Positions 37,401 through 48,039 of a stretch of DNA of 64,000 nucleotides are shown here, in pieces. The DNA is from Qipengyuania nanhaisediminis. Its GTDB lineage: Bacteria; Pseudomonadota; Alphaproteobacteria; Sphingomonadales; Sphingomonadaceae. Every line of letters starts with the position of its first letter. Position 1 is the first letter of the stretch. Position numbers and translations under genes: made by a program. The stretch covers positions 1-64,000 of the forward strand of contig NZ_FOWZ01000005.1 in the NCBI RefSeq assembly GCF_900115585.1, given 5' to 3'. Under the pieces are notes generated by a model, which saw nothing but the letters and a program-made list of their open reading frames with translations, was not told the origin of the DNA and did not search any database.

Positions 37401-37740
37401 AGTCGCTACCGTGCTGGAGCAGGGCTTCCGCGTCATCGCGACGGGCGGCACGCAGCGGTTTCTCGCAGAGCAGGGCCTGAACGTCGAACCGGTCAACAAG
37501 GTGGCCGAAGGTCGCCCGCACATCGTCGATGCAATCATCGACGGTGAAGTGGACTTGATCTTCAACACTACCGAGGGTTGGCAGTCGCTTCTGGACAGTC
37601 AGTCGATCCGTGTGGCGGCACTCGAAAAGAAGGTCCCGTACTACACGACCGCTGCGGCCAGCCTTGCTGCGGCGCGGGCGATTGCGGAGGTTTCGACCGA
37701 GCAGCTTGAAGTGCGTTCATTGCAAGACTATTATAGCTGA
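34417..37740 (+). CDS. carB: carbamoyl-phosphate synthase large subunit
   Basis: A 1107-residue synthetase with two homologous ATP-grasp halves. The first begins [21 protein letters not shown] and the second [20 protein letters not shown] near residue 590. The C-terminal MGS-like allosteric domain is at about 965-1107 ([15 protein letters not shown]). It makes carbamoyl phosphate from bicarbonate, two ATP and ammonia tunnelled from CarA. Length is slightly above E. coli (1073), as in other alphaproteobacteria. Confidence 0.97.
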   Translation: MPKRTDISSILVIGAGPIIIGQACEFDYSGTQAIKALKEEGYRVILVNSNPATIMTDPEMADATYVEPITPEIVAKIIEKERPDAVLPTMGGQTALNCALKLDELGVLEKYGVQMIGAKADAIDKAENRQRFREAMDKIGLESARSGIANTVDEAFAVLERTGLPSIIRPSFTLGGTGGGIAYNKAEFERIVREGLDASPTTEVLIEESLLGWKEYEMEVVRDRKDNCIIICSIENVDPMGVHTGDSITVAPALTLTDKEYQIMRTASIEVLREIGVETGGSNVQFAVNPKDGRLIVIEMNPRVSRSSALASKATGFPIARVAAKLAVGYTLDEIQNEITGATPASFEPTIDYVVTKIPRFAFEKFKGAKPELATAMKSVGEVMAIGRCFAESMQKALRGLETGLDGFNRVPELEGVSRDKITAALSQRTPDRILKIAQAFREGLTVDEIQPITGFDPWFLRQIEAIIYEEQMLGHNGLPRDAEEMRRLKAMGFSDKRLATLAVRSVGVAGGMAETQARRSGLLHDALRAMAGATSEQEVRKLRQKLGVNPVFKRIDSCAAEFEAVTPYMYSTYEAPSFGEPEDEAEPSDRKKIVILGGGPNRIGQGIEFDYCCVHACFALAEAGFETIMVNCNPETVSTDYDTSDRLYFEPLTEEDVLEILRVEMSKGEVVGVIVQFGGQTPLKLAAALEREGIPILGTSPDAIDLAEDRERFAKLVSKLDLMQPDNGIAKSRDEAAAVAARIGYPVLLRPSYVLGGRAMEIVDSEAQLDDYINTAVNVSGDSPVLVDQYLRDAVECDVDVIADGNEVRIAGVMQHIEEAGVHSGDSACTLPPYSLPDDIVEEMERQATALAEALDVRGLMNVQFAVKNGEVYLIEVNPRASRTVPFVAKAIGQPVAKVAARVMAGEPLSNFEPFNLRPDHMAVKEAVFPFSRFPGSDPVLSPEMKSTGEVMGIDRDFPAAFLKSQLGAGMILPEGGTLFVSVKDSDKEVILPAVATVLEQGFRVIATGGTQRFLAEQGLNVEPVNKVAEGRPHIVDAIIDGEVDLIFNTTEGWQSLLDSQSIRVAALEKKVPYYTTAAASLAAARAIAEVSTEQLEVRSLQDYYS

Positions 37741-37852
37741 CAAGAACACACGCCTACCTTCCTGACAGACGAACATTCCACGATCCGCTTTTCCTGCGGG
37801 TGGGTTCGAATTGTCCCGGGGGGCAGGGCAAGCAGGAAGGATTTGGGGTTCC

Positions 37853-38320
37853 ATGGATAAAGTGCCGATGCTGGCCGAGGGCTACGAGAAGCTCACTGCC
37901 GATCTGAAGGTGCTGCGTGCCGAAAGGCCCAGGATCGTCGACGCGATCGAGGAAGCGCGCGCGCACGGCGACCTTTCGGAAAACGCCGAATACCACGCCG
38001 CGAAGGAGCGTCAGGGCCAGGTGGAAGCCATGATCGGCGACCTGGAAGACAAGATCAGCCGCGCCCAGATCATCGACCCGAGCACGCTTTCGGGCGACAA
38101 GGTCGTCTTCGGAGCGACCGTGACCCTGCTCGACGAAGACGACAAGCCGGTGAAATACCAGATCGTCGGCCAGACCGAAGCGGATGCCGCCAAGGGCCGG
38201 ATTTCCTACACCTCGCCGATCGCTCGCGCGCTGATCGGCAAGCAGGTAGAGGAAGAGGTCGAGGTGACCGTTCCTTCGGGCGACAAGTTCTACCTGATCG
38301 ACAAGATCGAATTCATCTGA
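37853..38320 (+). CDS. greA: transcription elongation factor GreA
   Basis: A 155-residue GreA that rescues backtracked RNA polymerase by stimulating transcript cleavage. The N-terminal coiled coil contains [17 protein letters not shown], whose tip Asp and Glu coordinate the catalytic magnesium. The C-terminal FKBP-like domain has [21 protein letters not shown] and [16 protein letters not shown] 37853 is chosen, with an AGGAAGGA-type sequence upstream. Follows carB by 112 bases. Confidence 0.95.
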   Translation: MDKVPMLAEGYEKLTADLKVLRAERPRIVDAIEEARAHGDLSENAEYHAAKERQGQVEAMIGDLEDKISRAQIIDPSTLSGDKVVFGATVTLLDEDDKPVKYQIVGQTEADAAKGRISYTSPIARALIGKQVEEEVEVTVPSGDKFYLIDKIEFI

Positions 38321-38332
38321 GGCGACACGCCG

Positions 38333-38809
38333 TCAGTCGATGGCTTTTTCCATCGCCCAGTTGTGAATCGGCACCCCGTCGATTTCGAATTCGCGCTTTT
38401 CCGTAGCCACGTAACCCGCCTCCTCGAATGAGGGGCGGGCCAGGTCGCTCGCCTCTGTGTAGAGGCGGGTGATGCCGTGGTGCTTTGCGAAGAGCGATGC
38501 AGTCGCCAGCAAGTTCAGCGCCAGACCTTTCCGGGTGTGCGCCGGATCGTTGTAGAGATGATCCAGATGCCCGTCCGGCTCCAGCAGCGCATAGGCTACC
38601 GGGGCGTCGTCCTCGTCTGCGGCGACAAAAATCGTCGCGCCATTGCTCACGCGTTCGCGATAGAGCGCCGCACCCGGGTGCCGCGATAGCCAGACATCGA
38701 CCTGCTCGTCCGAATAGGCTTCCGGCCCGATGCCCTTGATCGCGGCCCTGCAGACCGATGCGAGGGCCTCTGCATCCGAATCCTGGTAGGGCCGGATCGA
38801 GTAGGCCAC
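38333..38809 (-). CDS. GNAT-family N-acetyltransferase
   Basis: A 158-residue acetyltransferase of the GNAT fold. It begins SIRPYQDSDAEALASVCRAAI, has central strands VAYALLEPDGHLDHLYNDPAHTRKGLALNLL (acetyl-CoA-binding motif A, with the pyrophosphate loop degenerate to HTRKGLA), and ends VATEKREFEIDGVPIHNWAM. Substrate unknown. The tail resembles YafP/RimI-like uncharacterised acetyltransferases. Followed by a DUF4170 gene upstream on the same strand. Confidence 0.85.
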   Translation of the reverse strand: MAYSIRPYQDSDAEALASVCRAAIKGIGPEAYSDEQVDVWLSRHPGAALYRERVSNGATIFVAADEDDAPVAYALLEPDGHLDHLYNDPAHTRKGLALNLLATASLFAKHHGITRLYTEASDLARPSFEEAGYVATEKREFEIDGVPIHNWAMEKAID

Positions 38810-38816
38810 GACCTTG

Positions 38817-39047
38817 TCAGGCTTCCGGATCGAGCAGCTTGTGCAGGTGCACGATGACGTATTTCATCTCGGCATCGTCGACCGTGCGCTGGGCATTGCC
38901 GCGCCATGCGCTTTCGGCGTCTTCGTAAGTGGAATAGACGCCCGCGACGTGGATGCTTTCGGGATCGTTGAACGTCACGCTGCGCGGATCGGTCACCCGG
39001 CCGCCCATGACGAGGTAGAGCGTCTGCTTGCTCTCTTTTTCTTCCAT
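38817..39047 (-). CDS. DUF4170 domain protein
   Basis: A 76-residue protein resembling DUF4170, a small alphaproteobacterial family. It shows LYLVMGGRVTDP, HVAGVYSTYEDAESAWRGNAQRTVDDAEM and KYVIVHLHKLLDPE. No signal peptide or membrane helix. The family has no known function; the fold looks like a small alpha/beta domain. It precedes the acetyltransferase by seven bases in the same transcript. Confidence 0.85.
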   Translation of the reverse strand: MEEKESKQTLYLVMGGRVTDPRSVTFNDPESIHVAGVYSTYEDAESAWRGNAQRTVDDAEMKYVIVHLHKLLDPEA

Positions 39048-39095
39048 GATGTCTGTTTTCCGATCTTGGGGAGGAGATTTGCGACGCCCATAGCG

Positions 39096-39131
39096 AAAGC
39101 GGCGCGACAGGAAAACCCGTCGCGCCGCTTT
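39096..39131 (-). terminator. terminator after the YqjD-like gene cluster
   Basis: A perfect 13-base stem AAAGCGGCGCGAC / GTCGCGCCGCTTT with a 10-base loop lies 24 bases past the stop of the last cluster gene. On the minus strand the stem ends in TTT and is followed by CGCTA, a reasonable intrinsic terminator. Confidence 0.8.
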
Positions 39132-39154
39132 GGCATCGAACTGCTACTTATGTC

Positions 39155-39664
39155 TTAGCGACCGACGCGCGCCTTCAGGTCGCGCACGGTACGCGAAGAC
39201 TTGCGGCTCGCCTTGCGGCCGCTGGACCTCAGCGCATCGCCAAGCGAATCGGCGCGATACGCCGCATCACGCTTGAGCCTGCGGGCCTGGGTGCCGGCGG
39301 CATCGGTGTAATCTTCGAACTTGTCGCCGACTTCGTCGATGATCGAGAGGCCATAGGCGAGGGCTGCGTCTGCTGCATAGGATGCGAGCGAGCCGCCGCG
39401 GCGACCGAGTTCGCGCCCCCTGCGCGTCATTGCGCCGATGGCCAGCCCGACTACGACCGCACCGGCGACGGTTGCGACGGGGTGCTTCTTGGCGAAGTCG
39501 ACCGCGCTATCTGCAACGTCCTTCGCCTGGTCGGCGAAGCTGCGTTCTTCATTGCGCTTTTCGCCGGCTTCGATCCGCTTGCGAAGACGTTCACGCTTCT
39601 GCTCGTCGCTGAGCTGGCTGTCGGCGCTGATCGGGGTGACGTTCGTGGTGGCGTTGTCTGCCAT
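39155..39664 (-). CDS. YqjD/ElaB-like membrane-anchored protein
   Basis: A 169-residue protein. A charged helical N-terminus (DEQKRERLRKRIEAGEKRNEER, FADQAKDVADSAVDFAKKHP) is followed by one hydrophobic glycine-rich helix (ATVAGAVVVGLAIGAMTRRG) and a basic C-terminal region (RRLKRDAAYRADSLG, SSGRKASRKSSRTVRDLK). The layout recalls the DUF883 family (ElaB/YqjD), whose members tether ribosomes to the inner membrane in stationary phase. Homology is only suggested by architecture. Last gene of a four-gene cluster of similar membrane proteins. Confidence 0.68.
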   Translation of the reverse strand: MADNATTNVTPISADSQLSDEQKRERLRKRIEAGEKRNEERSFADQAKDVADSAVDFAKKHPVATVAGAVVVGLAIGAMTRRGRELGRRGGSLASYAADAALAYGLSIIDEVGDKFEDYTDAAGTQARRLKRDAAYRADSLGDALRSSGRKASRKSSRTVRDLKARVGR

Positions 39665-39724
39665 GTTCTTTCTCCGGAATTTGTGTTCGTGGAGTCAACG
39701 ATCTGAGGGGGGCGGACGTTCCGC

Positions 39725-40036
39725 CTACTCGTCGTCCTGCGCAGTCTCTTCGTCGTCTTCTGGCTCTAGGCCGAAGATCGAAAGGATCGGATTGCGCGCA
39801 AACCAGACCACGATAGCTGCGAGAAGTGCCGCCAGCGCGCCCTTGTTGTTTTCCGCGACTTCCACCGCTTCTTCGTAAACGTCGACGGCGCCTTCACGAA
39901 CCCGGTCGAATGCGCGCTCGCCCAGGGATTTGCCGCTGCAGGTCGCCTTCAGGTTTTCGATGTCGGCATCGACCAGTGCTCGTGCGGAGTTCCGCAAGTG
40001 GCGGTCGGCCAGCATCTGCGCCTTGCGGTCACTCAT
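39725..40036 (-). CDS. small membrane protein of the YqjD-like cluster
   Basis: A 103-residue protein. Its N-terminal amphipathic region (SDRKAQMLADRHLRNSARALVDADIENLKA) is followed by one predicted membrane helix (KGALAALLAAIVVWFARNPIL) and an acidic tail (EPEDDEETAQDDE). No family recognised. Its start overlaps the end of the holin-like gene by eight bases, so they are co-translated. Confidence 0.66.
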   Translation of the reverse strand: MSDRKAQMLADRHLRNSARALVDADIENLKATCSGKSLGERAFDRVREGAVDVYEEAVEVAENNKGALAALLAAIVVWFARNPILSIFGLEPEDDEETAQDDE

Positions 40037-40460
40037 TGCCGTCCTCCGAGAACGCGTCCCGAATTTCGTCGATGCGCTTTTTCAGGAGATTGAGAAAAAG
40101 AATACCAAGAGCGATGAGGGCAAGGGTCACTATGGCCGTCGCGATCCACGGCCCCACCAGCGGAGCCAAAGCGATCACCAGGCCCACTGTCATCGCGATC
40201 AGGGCCAGGTGGAGCACACCAAAGGTGCCGAGCCCGTAAGCTACGACGCCTTTGATCCTGTTTGCTGCAAAGCCTGCACGGCTTTTCTGGTAGGCCATTT
40301 CGGCCTCGGCGTAGGTCTTTCCATCGTCTAGAAGGGCGAGGACATCGTCTACAAGGGAAGGGCCGGGTGAATCGGCGCCTTCTTCTTCGGGCTCATACTC
40401 GTCCGGCAAATCGACCGGACCTTCATACGGCGCGTTGCCGCGCTCTTCTTCTTCGAGCAT
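40029..40460 (-). CDS. DUF1469 / phage-holin-superfamily III (YqjE-like) protein
   Basis: A 143-residue membrane protein. After an acidic N-terminus (LEEEERGN, LPDEYEPEEEGAD) comes an amphipathic helix with DDGKTYAEAEMAYQKSRAGFAANRIK. Two strong membrane helices follow (FGVLHLALIAMTVGLVIALAPLVG and ATAIVTLALIALGILFLNLL). This is the YqjE/DUF1469 layout, not evidence of a prophage. ATG 40460 is preferred, with AAGGGGGG five to six bases upstream, over GTG 40478. Confidence 0.75.
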   Translation of the reverse strand: MLEEEERGNAPYEGPVDLPDEYEPEEEGADSPGPSLVDDVLALLDDGKTYAEAEMAYQKSRAGFAANRIKGVVAYGLGTFGVLHLALIAMTVGLVIALAPLVGPWIATAIVTLALIALGILFLNLLKKRIDEIRDAFSEDGNE

Positions 40461-40481
40461 TGAGCCCCCCTTGCTCACCTA

Positions 40482-42720
<2,239 letters not shown>

Positions 42721-42728
<8 letters not shown>

Positions 42729-42750
42729 TTCGGTGGACGGGAATGCACGA
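42721..42750. repeat. inverted repeat around the start of the small antisense gene
   Basis: TCGTGCATT (721-729) pairs perfectly with AATGCACGA (742-750), loop 12 bases. On the minus strand the stem contains the ATG of the 61-residue gene, so it could mask its initiation. Alternatively it could mark the end of the eno transcript, though no T-run follows on the plus strand. Confidence 0.55.
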
Positions 42751-42814
42751 TGCAGATTGCCATGCGGTGATGGTCTGGCTAGCCTTTCCTACCTAGGGAG
42801 AGGGCAGTTTTCGC

Positions 42815-43873
42815 ATGGACCATATTCCGGGTCACCCGGACGACATTACTGCGGCCTGGCTCAGTGAGTTGCTCGGGGCGGAAGTAACCGACCTTAACTG
42901 GACACCGATCGGCACCGGACAAGTCGGCGACAGCGTCCGGATTGAGCTGCAAGGGCCGGAAGTCGGCAAGCGCGTTCCTGCGACACTTGCCGCCAAGTTT
43001 CCTGCAGCGGACGACACCAGCCGCGCCACAGCTGCGTTGTTCGGGCTCTATCGTAAGGAAGTCCATTTCTATCGCGAAGCGGCACCCCAGCTGGATGTCA
43101 GGGTGCCCAAAGTCCATTTCGCAGATGTTTGTGACAACGGGCAAAAGTTTTGCCTTGTGTTCGAAGATCTTGGACCGGCCCGGCAGGGCGACCAGATCCG
43201 GGGATGCTCGCTTGACGATGCGAGGGCGGCGATCAGGCAGGCGGCTGCCATTCACGCGCCCAGCTGGGGCAACAAGGACCTGCTTTCCGCCGAATGGATC
43301 CAGCCCGCACCCGATCTGGGAGAAAAGATCGCGGCGATGTACCCGCAGGCGCAAGCGGTGTTTCGCGAACGATACGCCTCTCAGATCGAGCCGGAATACA
43401 TGGCGGTCTGCGACGAACTGGCAGAGCTGACGTCGCAATATCACCAGAGGAATGGCGATCCCCACTGCCTGGTGCATGGGGATTTCCGGCTCGATAACAT
43501 GCTGTTCGATATCCACGGCGGAGCGGAGCCGATTGCAATCCTTGACTGGCAGACCGTCACGATCGGCAAGGCTATGACGGACATCGGGTATTTCATGGGC
43601 TGCGGCATCGGCGACCTCGGCCTCGAGCACGAGGACGAGCTGCTCGATCTCTACCTCTACGACATGAAGACCCGTGGCGTCGATCTGAGCCGCGCCGACA
43701 TTGCCACCGATTTTCGCACAGGGATCCTCCACGGAGTTTCCACCGCAGTCTTCAGCGCGGCATTCGTCGAGCGGACCGAACGGGGCGACGCCAATTTCCT
43801 GTCGATGGCGCGCGGCGCTTGCGCCATGGCCCTGCGGCATGACAGCATAGGCGCCCTGAAGGAGGAAAGCTGA
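42815..43873 (+). CDS. aminoglycoside-phosphotransferase-fold (APH) family kinase-like protein
   Basis: A 352-residue small-molecule kinase of the APH/EcKL-like family. The catalytic loop is CLVHGDFRLDNMLFD (Brenner-type HGDxxxxN, about 225) and the metal-binding DFG-equivalent is ILDWQTV (about 248). The nucleotide-lobe features IGTGQVGDSVRI and FYREAAPQLDVRVP are typical of sphingomonad and actinobacterial phosphotransferases. The substrate is not known; antibiotic resistance should not be inferred. Its stop overlaps the next start by one base (TGATG). Confidence 0.85.
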   Translation: MDHIPGHPDDITAAWLSELLGAEVTDLNWTPIGTGQVGDSVRIELQGPEVGKRVPATLAAKFPAADDTSRATAALFGLYRKEVHFYREAAPQLDVRVPKVHFADVCDNGQKFCLVFEDLGPARQGDQIRGCSLDDARAAIRQAAAIHAPSWGNKDLLSAEWIQPAPDLGEKIAAMYPQAQAVFRERYASQIEPEYMAVCDELAELTSQYHQRNGDPHCLVHGDFRLDNMLFDIHGGAEPIAILDWQTVTIGKAMTDIGYFMGCGIGDLGLEHEDELLDLYLYDMKTRGVDLSRADIATDFRTGILHGVSTAVFSAAFVERTERGDANFLSMARGACAMALRHDSIGALKEES

Positions 43874-44964
43874 TGGTTTTATCGCGTGGTGACGACTATC
43901 CGATCCATCAGACCGCCGAACCGGTCGCCTATTCCGGCACCGACCGCAATTTCTACGACCGCTATTTCTTCAACGGCTATGCCCCCGATGGCAGCGGCTT
44001 CTTCGCGCTGGCATTCGGTGTCTATCCGCAACTCGATATCGTCGACGCGCATTTCAGTTTCGTCAGGGAAGACACCCAGCACTGCATCCACGCTTCGGCC
44101 GAAATGGGCATGGAGCGGATGGACTTGCGTTGCGGGCCAATATCCATCGAAATCGTAGAGCCGTTGCACGCGCTAAAAATCACCGTCGAAGAGACCGACG
44201 GCATCGCCGCCGAGTTCGTCTTTACCGGCCGGGCATTCCCCATTGAAGAGCCGCGCTTCACCCACCGGCTCGGCCCGCGTGCTTTCATGGACTACACGCG
44301 CATGACGCAGAACGGCCACCTGACGGGATGGATTTCGCTCGACGGAGAGCGTCATTCGCTTGCGCAGGGAACTGCGGGAACGCGTGACCGCAGTTGGGGT
44401 ATCCGTCCGATCGGGGCCAAGGACCCCCAGCCGATCCCCGGACACCAGCTGCCCGGATTCTTCTGGCAATGGACGCCGATCAATTTCGAAGACGGCAGCC
44501 TGTTCTTCCACGTGAACAATGACGAACATGGCGAGGCGTGGAACACTCGCGCAGCGTGGGCACAGGACGGGGCCGATGCGCGCGATATTGGGGAGGGGGT
44601 GGGGAGCATGCGCACCCGCCTCGCGCCGGACACGCGCTGGCCCTCGGGAGGCACGCTATCGCTGGCTGTGAAGGGCGCGCCGGAGCAGGTTACGTTCGAA
44701 CCGCTGGGGCGCTTCCAGATGCGCGGGATCGGCTATACGCACCCCGAATGGAGCCACGGCATGCACCATGGCCCCTTGCGCGTATCGCGCGAGGATATCG
44801 ACCTAGCCGAGCTCGACCCGCTCAAGCCTGAAAACGTGCACGTCCAGATACCTGTCAGGGTCACGGGAAGCGACGGAAGGAGCGGGATCGGCGTGTTCGA
44901 GCAGCTGATAATGGGACCTTTTGCCCCGCTCGGATTGACCGGGATGCTCGACGGGGCTGCTTAA
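43873..44964 (+). CDS. uncharacterised beta-rich protein paired with the phosphotransferase
   Basis: A 363-residue cytosolic protein, rich in aromatic and beta-prone segments: [54 protein letters not shown] and [21 protein letters not shown]. The [11 protein letters not shown] motif and the internal two-domain layout resemble the lipocalin-like AttH/hydroxysqualene-dehydratase-type proteins found as 'hypothetical' next to APH-fold kinases. Translationally coupled to that kinase, so a shared substrate is likely. No enzyme activity can be assigned. Confidence 0.75.
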   Translation: MVLSRGDDYPIHQTAEPVAYSGTDRNFYDRYFFNGYAPDGSGFFALAFGVYPQLDIVDAHFSFVREDTQHCIHASAEMGMERMDLRCGPISIEIVEPLHALKITVEETDGIAAEFVFTGRAFPIEEPRFTHRLGPRAFMDYTRMTQNGHLTGWISLDGERHSLAQGTAGTRDRSWGIRPIGAKDPQPIPGHQLPGFFWQWTPINFEDGSLFFHVNNDEHGEAWNTRAAWAQDGADARDIGEGVGSMRTRLAPDTRWPSGGTLSLAVKGAPEQVTFEPLGRFQMRGIGYTHPEWSHGMHHGPLRVSREDIDLAELDPLKPENVHVQIPVRVTGSDGRSGIGVFEQLIMGPFAPLGLTGMLDGAA

Positions 44965-45383
44965 CCGGCGAACCGGCCCTGCAATTCGAGCAGGGCGATC
45001 GCGGCCTTTGCCGCCTCGCCGCCCTTGTCCTTGCGGTTTGCATCGGCCCGCGCGAGCGCCTGTTCCTCATTCTCGACCGTGATGATGCCATTGCCGATGG
45101 CGATCCCGTCCATGGTGAGCGCCATGATGCCGCGCGCACTTTCGCCGGCAACGATCTCGAAGTGATAAGTCTCACCGCGAATGACCACGCCGATGGCTAC
45201 GAAGCCGTCGTAGCGTCCGCTGTCGGCAGCCATGGAAATCGCGCCGGGAATTTCCAGAGCGCCGGGGACGGTCAGCACTTCGACCGAATGGCCCGCAGCT
45301 TCGAGCGCCGCAGTCGCGCCTGCAACCAGCATGTCATTCAGATGGTCGTAGAAACGCGCTTCGACGATAAGGAAATTGGCCAT
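44961..45383 (-). CDS. ribH: 6,7-dimethyl-8-ribityllumazine synthase
   Basis: A 140-residue lumazine synthase that condenses the RibB product with 5-amino-6-ribitylaminouracil. [22 protein letters not shown] opens the protein, [14 protein letters not shown] is the substrate strand, and [20 protein letters not shown] carries the catalytic region. It lies six bases after ribB. Convergent with the preceding gene, overlapping by four bases. Confidence 0.95.
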   Translation of the reverse strand: MANFLIVEARFYDHLNDMLVAGATAALEAAGHSVEVLTVPGALEIPGAISMAADSGRYDGFVAIGVVIRGETYHFEIVAGESARGIMALTMDGIAIGNGIITVENEEQALARADANRKDKGGEAAKAAIALLELQGRFAG

Positions 45384-45389
45384 CTGTGC

Positions 45390-46628
45390 TTACTCCGGAA
45401 TGGGACGGTGATCGACGATGTTGAGGCCATAGCCTTCGATCGCGACGACATTGGGTTGTGAATTGCTGAGCAGGATCATGTCCTCGACACCCAGGTCGGC
45501 GAGGATTTGCGACCCGATACCGACATTGCGCTGGGCTTCGTTTTCGCCGTAGCCGCTTGCGGGCCTGCCGGTAATGATGACGATGATGCCCGAACCGTGC
45601 TCGCCGACCGCCTGCATGGCCCGCTGCAAGGTTCGTTTACGCGGACCCGGCTTGCCCAGCACATCGTCGAAGATCGAGATGGGGTGGACGCGGGTGAGAG
45701 TGGCTTCGCCTTCCTTCACGTCGCCCTTTTGCAGGACATAGGATTCGCTGCCGTCGACCGTGTTGCGATAGGTCAGCATTTTCCAGTCGCCGCCATAGTC
45801 GGATTCGAAGGTGTCCTCGGCGATCCGCTCGACCAGATGGTCGTGACGCATGCGGTATTCGATCAAGTCGCGGATAGTGCCGATCTTCATGTCGTGCTTA
45901 CGCGCGAAGGTCACCAGGTCGTCTAGCCGCGACATGGTGCCATCATCGTTCATGATCTCGCAGATCACGCCCGAGGGGTTGAGGCCGGCGAGGCGGGAGA
46001 TGTCCACGGCCGCTTCCGTGTGACCGGCGCGAACCAGCACCCCGCCATCACGTGCAGTGAGCGGGAAGACGTGACCCGGGGTGACGATATCGTCCGGGCC
46101 CTTGGTGGCGTCGATGGCAACCGAAACCGTCCGCGAGCGGTCGGCCGCGCTGATGCCGGTGGTGACGCCGGTCTTGGCTTCGATCGAGGTGGTGAAGGCC
46201 GTCTGCATGCTCTCGCGGTTGTCGCGGCTCATGGGTTCGAGGCCGAGTTCCTCCACGCGCTTGCGATCCAGCGAAAGGCAGATGAGGCCACGACCGTGGG
46301 TGGCCATGAAGTTGATGGCATTGGGCGTCGCCATCTGGGCGGGAATGATGAGATCGCCTTCGTTCTCGCGATCTTCGTCATCGACCAGGATGAACATCCG
46401 GCCGTTGCGTGCTTCGTCGATGATCTCTTCCGCCCCGACGATGACAGGGGTCTCGTCGTTCGCCTCGAGGAATGCCTCCAGCTTCGCCAGGGTGTCGGCA
46501 GTGGGATTCCAGCTGTCTTCGGTACAATCACGCAAGGTATTGGCGTGCAAACCGGCGGCGCGGGCCAGACCGGCGCGGGTCATCAGGCCTTGGGATACGA
46601 GGGTGCGGACTTTCTCGATAGTGTTCAT
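45390..46628 (-). CDS. ribB: HTH-RibB-RibA-like fusion: DHBP synthase with degenerate GTP cyclohydrolase II domain
   Basis: A 412-residue three-part protein. Residues about 8-55 look like an XRE-type helix-turn-helix (MTRAGLARAAGLHANTLRD, WNPTADTLAKLEAFL). Residues about 60-265 are RibB, making 3,4-dihydroxy-2-butanone 4-phosphate from ribulose-5-phosphate, with the catalytic DDEDRENEGD, THGRGLICL and TPGHVFPL. Residues about 270-410 are RibA-like: RNVGIGSQILADLGV is kept, but the zinc cysteines and the catalytic CLTGD motif are missing (LTRVHPISIFDDVLGK in their place). GTP cyclohydrolase activity is therefore unlikely, as in described RibBX proteins. It precedes ribH; direct and inverted repeats lie just upstream. 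Confidence 0.9.
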   Translation of the reverse strand: MNTIEKVRTLVSQGLMTRAGLARAAGLHANTLRDCTEDSWNPTADTLAKLEAFLEANDETPVIVGAEEIIDEARNGRMFILVDDEDRENEGDLIIPAQMATPNAINFMATHGRGLICLSLDRKRVEELGLEPMSRDNRESMQTAFTTSIEAKTGVTTGISAADRSRTVSVAIDATKGPDDIVTPGHVFPLTARDGGVLVRAGHTEAAVDISRLAGLNPSGVICEIMNDDGTMSRLDDLVTFARKHDMKIGTIRDLIEYRMRHDHLVERIAEDTFESDYGGDWKMLTYRNTVDGSESYVLQKGDVKEGEATLTRVHPISIFDDVLGKPGPRKRTLQRAMQAVGEHGSGIIVIITGRPASGYGENEAQRNVGIGSQILADLGVEDMILLSNSQPNVVAIEGYGLNIVDHRPIPE

Positions 46629-46642
46629 GTCGCCCGCCTAAT

Positions 46643-46677
46643 CACATTCAAATGTGCTGTCAAATGTGCGGCGCACA
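46643..46677. promoter_or_regulatory. repeat array upstream of ribB
   Basis: Within 35 bases are a perfect palindrome CACATT-CA-AATGTG (643-656), two direct copies of TCAAATGTGC spaced 12 bases apart (648-657, 660-669), and a second palindrome TGTGCG-G-CGCACA (665-677). They end 15 bases before the ribB start, where a repressor could block the promoter. No FMN riboswitch (RFN) consensus is seen. Confidence 0.5.
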
Positions 46678-46737
46678 CGTGAATGGTCTGCGCGGGCAAG
46701 CGCGATGACTAATTCGCTATGTCGAAGGGGTGGGAAA

Positions 46738-46813
<76 letters not shown>

Positions 46814-46856
46814 ACTTTCACGGTCTGACCGCGCTCCGGCCCGGTGGTGCGGGCGG

Positions 46857-46871
46857 CCCCCGACTCGGGGG
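46857..46871. repeat. GC-rich palindrome downstream of rodA
   Basis: CCCCCGA-C-TCGGGGG is a perfect 7-1-7 inverted repeat about 50 bases past the rodA stop and upstream of tRNA-Lys. The one-base loop and the absence of a T-run argue against a simple intrinsic terminator. Confidence 0.4.
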
Positions 46872-46920
46872 AGGCGCTCATATAGCGGCTGTCGTTCGGA
46901 ATAAAAGACCTAAATCGCAA

Positions 46921-48039
46921 TCAGGCCATCAACCCGCGTTTCGGCGCGTTCAGGTTCCACCGGTGAACCATCATGAGGATGCCGATACAGATCATGTTCG
47001 TCATCATGGAACTGCCGCCATGACTGACGAAGGGAAGGGGGATCCCGACGACCGGGGCAAGTCCCATGACCATCATCAGGTTGATCGCGACGTAGAAGAA
47101 AATCGTCGCAGTCATGCCCGCGGCCAGCAGCTTGCCAAAGCGGTCCGCACTGTTGCGCGCGACCTTGAAGCCCCAGCCCAGGATAATCGCAAAGGCGCCG
47201 ATGACGAACAGGCCGCCAGCAAAGCCCCATTCCTCGGCCATCGTTGCGAAGACGAAGTCGGTGTGCGGTTCCGGCAGGTAGTTGAGGTGGCTTTGAGAGC
47301 CCTCGTTGAAACCCTTGCCGAACAGGCCGCCGGATCCGATCGCGATCTTCGACTGGGTAATCTGGTAGCCCTCGCCAAGAGGGTCGCTTTCGGGGTCGAG
47401 GAATGTCGTTACGCGATCCTGCTGGTAGGGCTTTAGCGCAAAGAAAAAGGCAAGGGGGATCGCTGCAAGCCCGGCCGCGCCAGCCATAATGAACCACCTG
47501 AGCGGCAAGCCGGCAAACAGCATCACGAGGCCCCCGCCAAAAGCAATGGCGAGCGATGTGCCGAGATCGGGCTGCAAGAGGACGAAAGCCATCGGCAAGG
47601 CGATGATGGCACCTGCCGGAATGAGCGCGCGCCAGGTCGGGATCATCCCGACAGGCAGGCTTTCGTAGAACCGGGCGAGGGCCACGACGACTGCCGGCTT
47701 CATCAGTTCGGAGGGCTGGATGCGTATGGGTCCGACTTCGAGCCAGCGTTGGCTACCTCCGCCCAGCGTACCCATGATCTCCACGGCCATGAGCAACAAC
47801 AGGACGACGACATATCCCGGATAGGCAAAGAACTTCACCAGGTCCTTGGAAAACCGCGAGATGACAATAGCCGCTACGAAGAAAATCCCGAACCTGACGA
47901 GATGGGATTCGGCATAGCGCGAAAAATCGCCAGCCGCCGCCGAGGTTAGCACCAGGGCGCCGAAGGCGATCAGGCCGAACAGCGGGAAAAGCATCTGCCA
48001 GGGCTGGCGCGCTACCGGTGCTGGGACGATGCCGCTCAT
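46921..48039 (-). CDS. rodA: rod-shape SEDS glycosyltransferase RodA
   Basis: A 372-residue polytopic SEDS protein that polymerises lateral-wall peptidoglycan with PBP2. About ten membrane helices are apparent. Signature stretches are GGSQRWLEVGPIRIQPSELMKP, the catalytic-region Asp in VLLQPDLGTSLAIAFGG, YQITQSKIAIGSGGLFGKGF and PLPFVSHGGSSMMTNM. Its ATG overlaps the mrdA stop (ATGA). Last gene of the mreBCD-mrdA-rodA operon. Confidence 0.96.
   Translation of the reverse strand: MSGIVPAPVARQPWQMLFPLFGLIAFGALVLTSAAAGDFSRYAESHLVRFGIFFVAAIVISRFSKDLVKFFAYPGYVVVLLLLMAVEIMGTLGGGSQRWLEVGPIRIQPSELMKPAVVVALARFYESLPVGMIPTWRALIPAGAIIALPMAFVLLQPDLGTSLAIAFGGGLVMLFAGLPLRWFIMAGAAGLAAIPLAFFFALKPYQQDRVTTFLDPESDPLGEGYQITQSKIAIGSGGLFGKGFNEGSQSHLNYLPEPHTDFVFATMAEEWGFAGGLFVIGAFAIILGWGFKVARNSADRFGKLLAAGMTATIFFYVAINLMMVMGLAPVVGIPLPFVSHGGSSMMTNMICIGILMMVHRWNLNAPKRGLMA

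Noticed and set aside
40029-40460. Holin-family protein as evidence of a prophage
   Set aside because: The DUF1469/YqjE family belongs to the same annotation superfamily but is chromosomal; no phage structural, lysis or integrase genes are nearby.
42815-43873. Aminoglycoside-resistance gene
   Set aside because: APH-fold motifs are shared by many metabolic kinases; the chromosomal context and coupled partner do not suggest resistance.
46629-46737. FMN riboswitch upstream of ribB
   Set aside because: No RFN consensus blocks were found on the minus strand; only short repeats are present.
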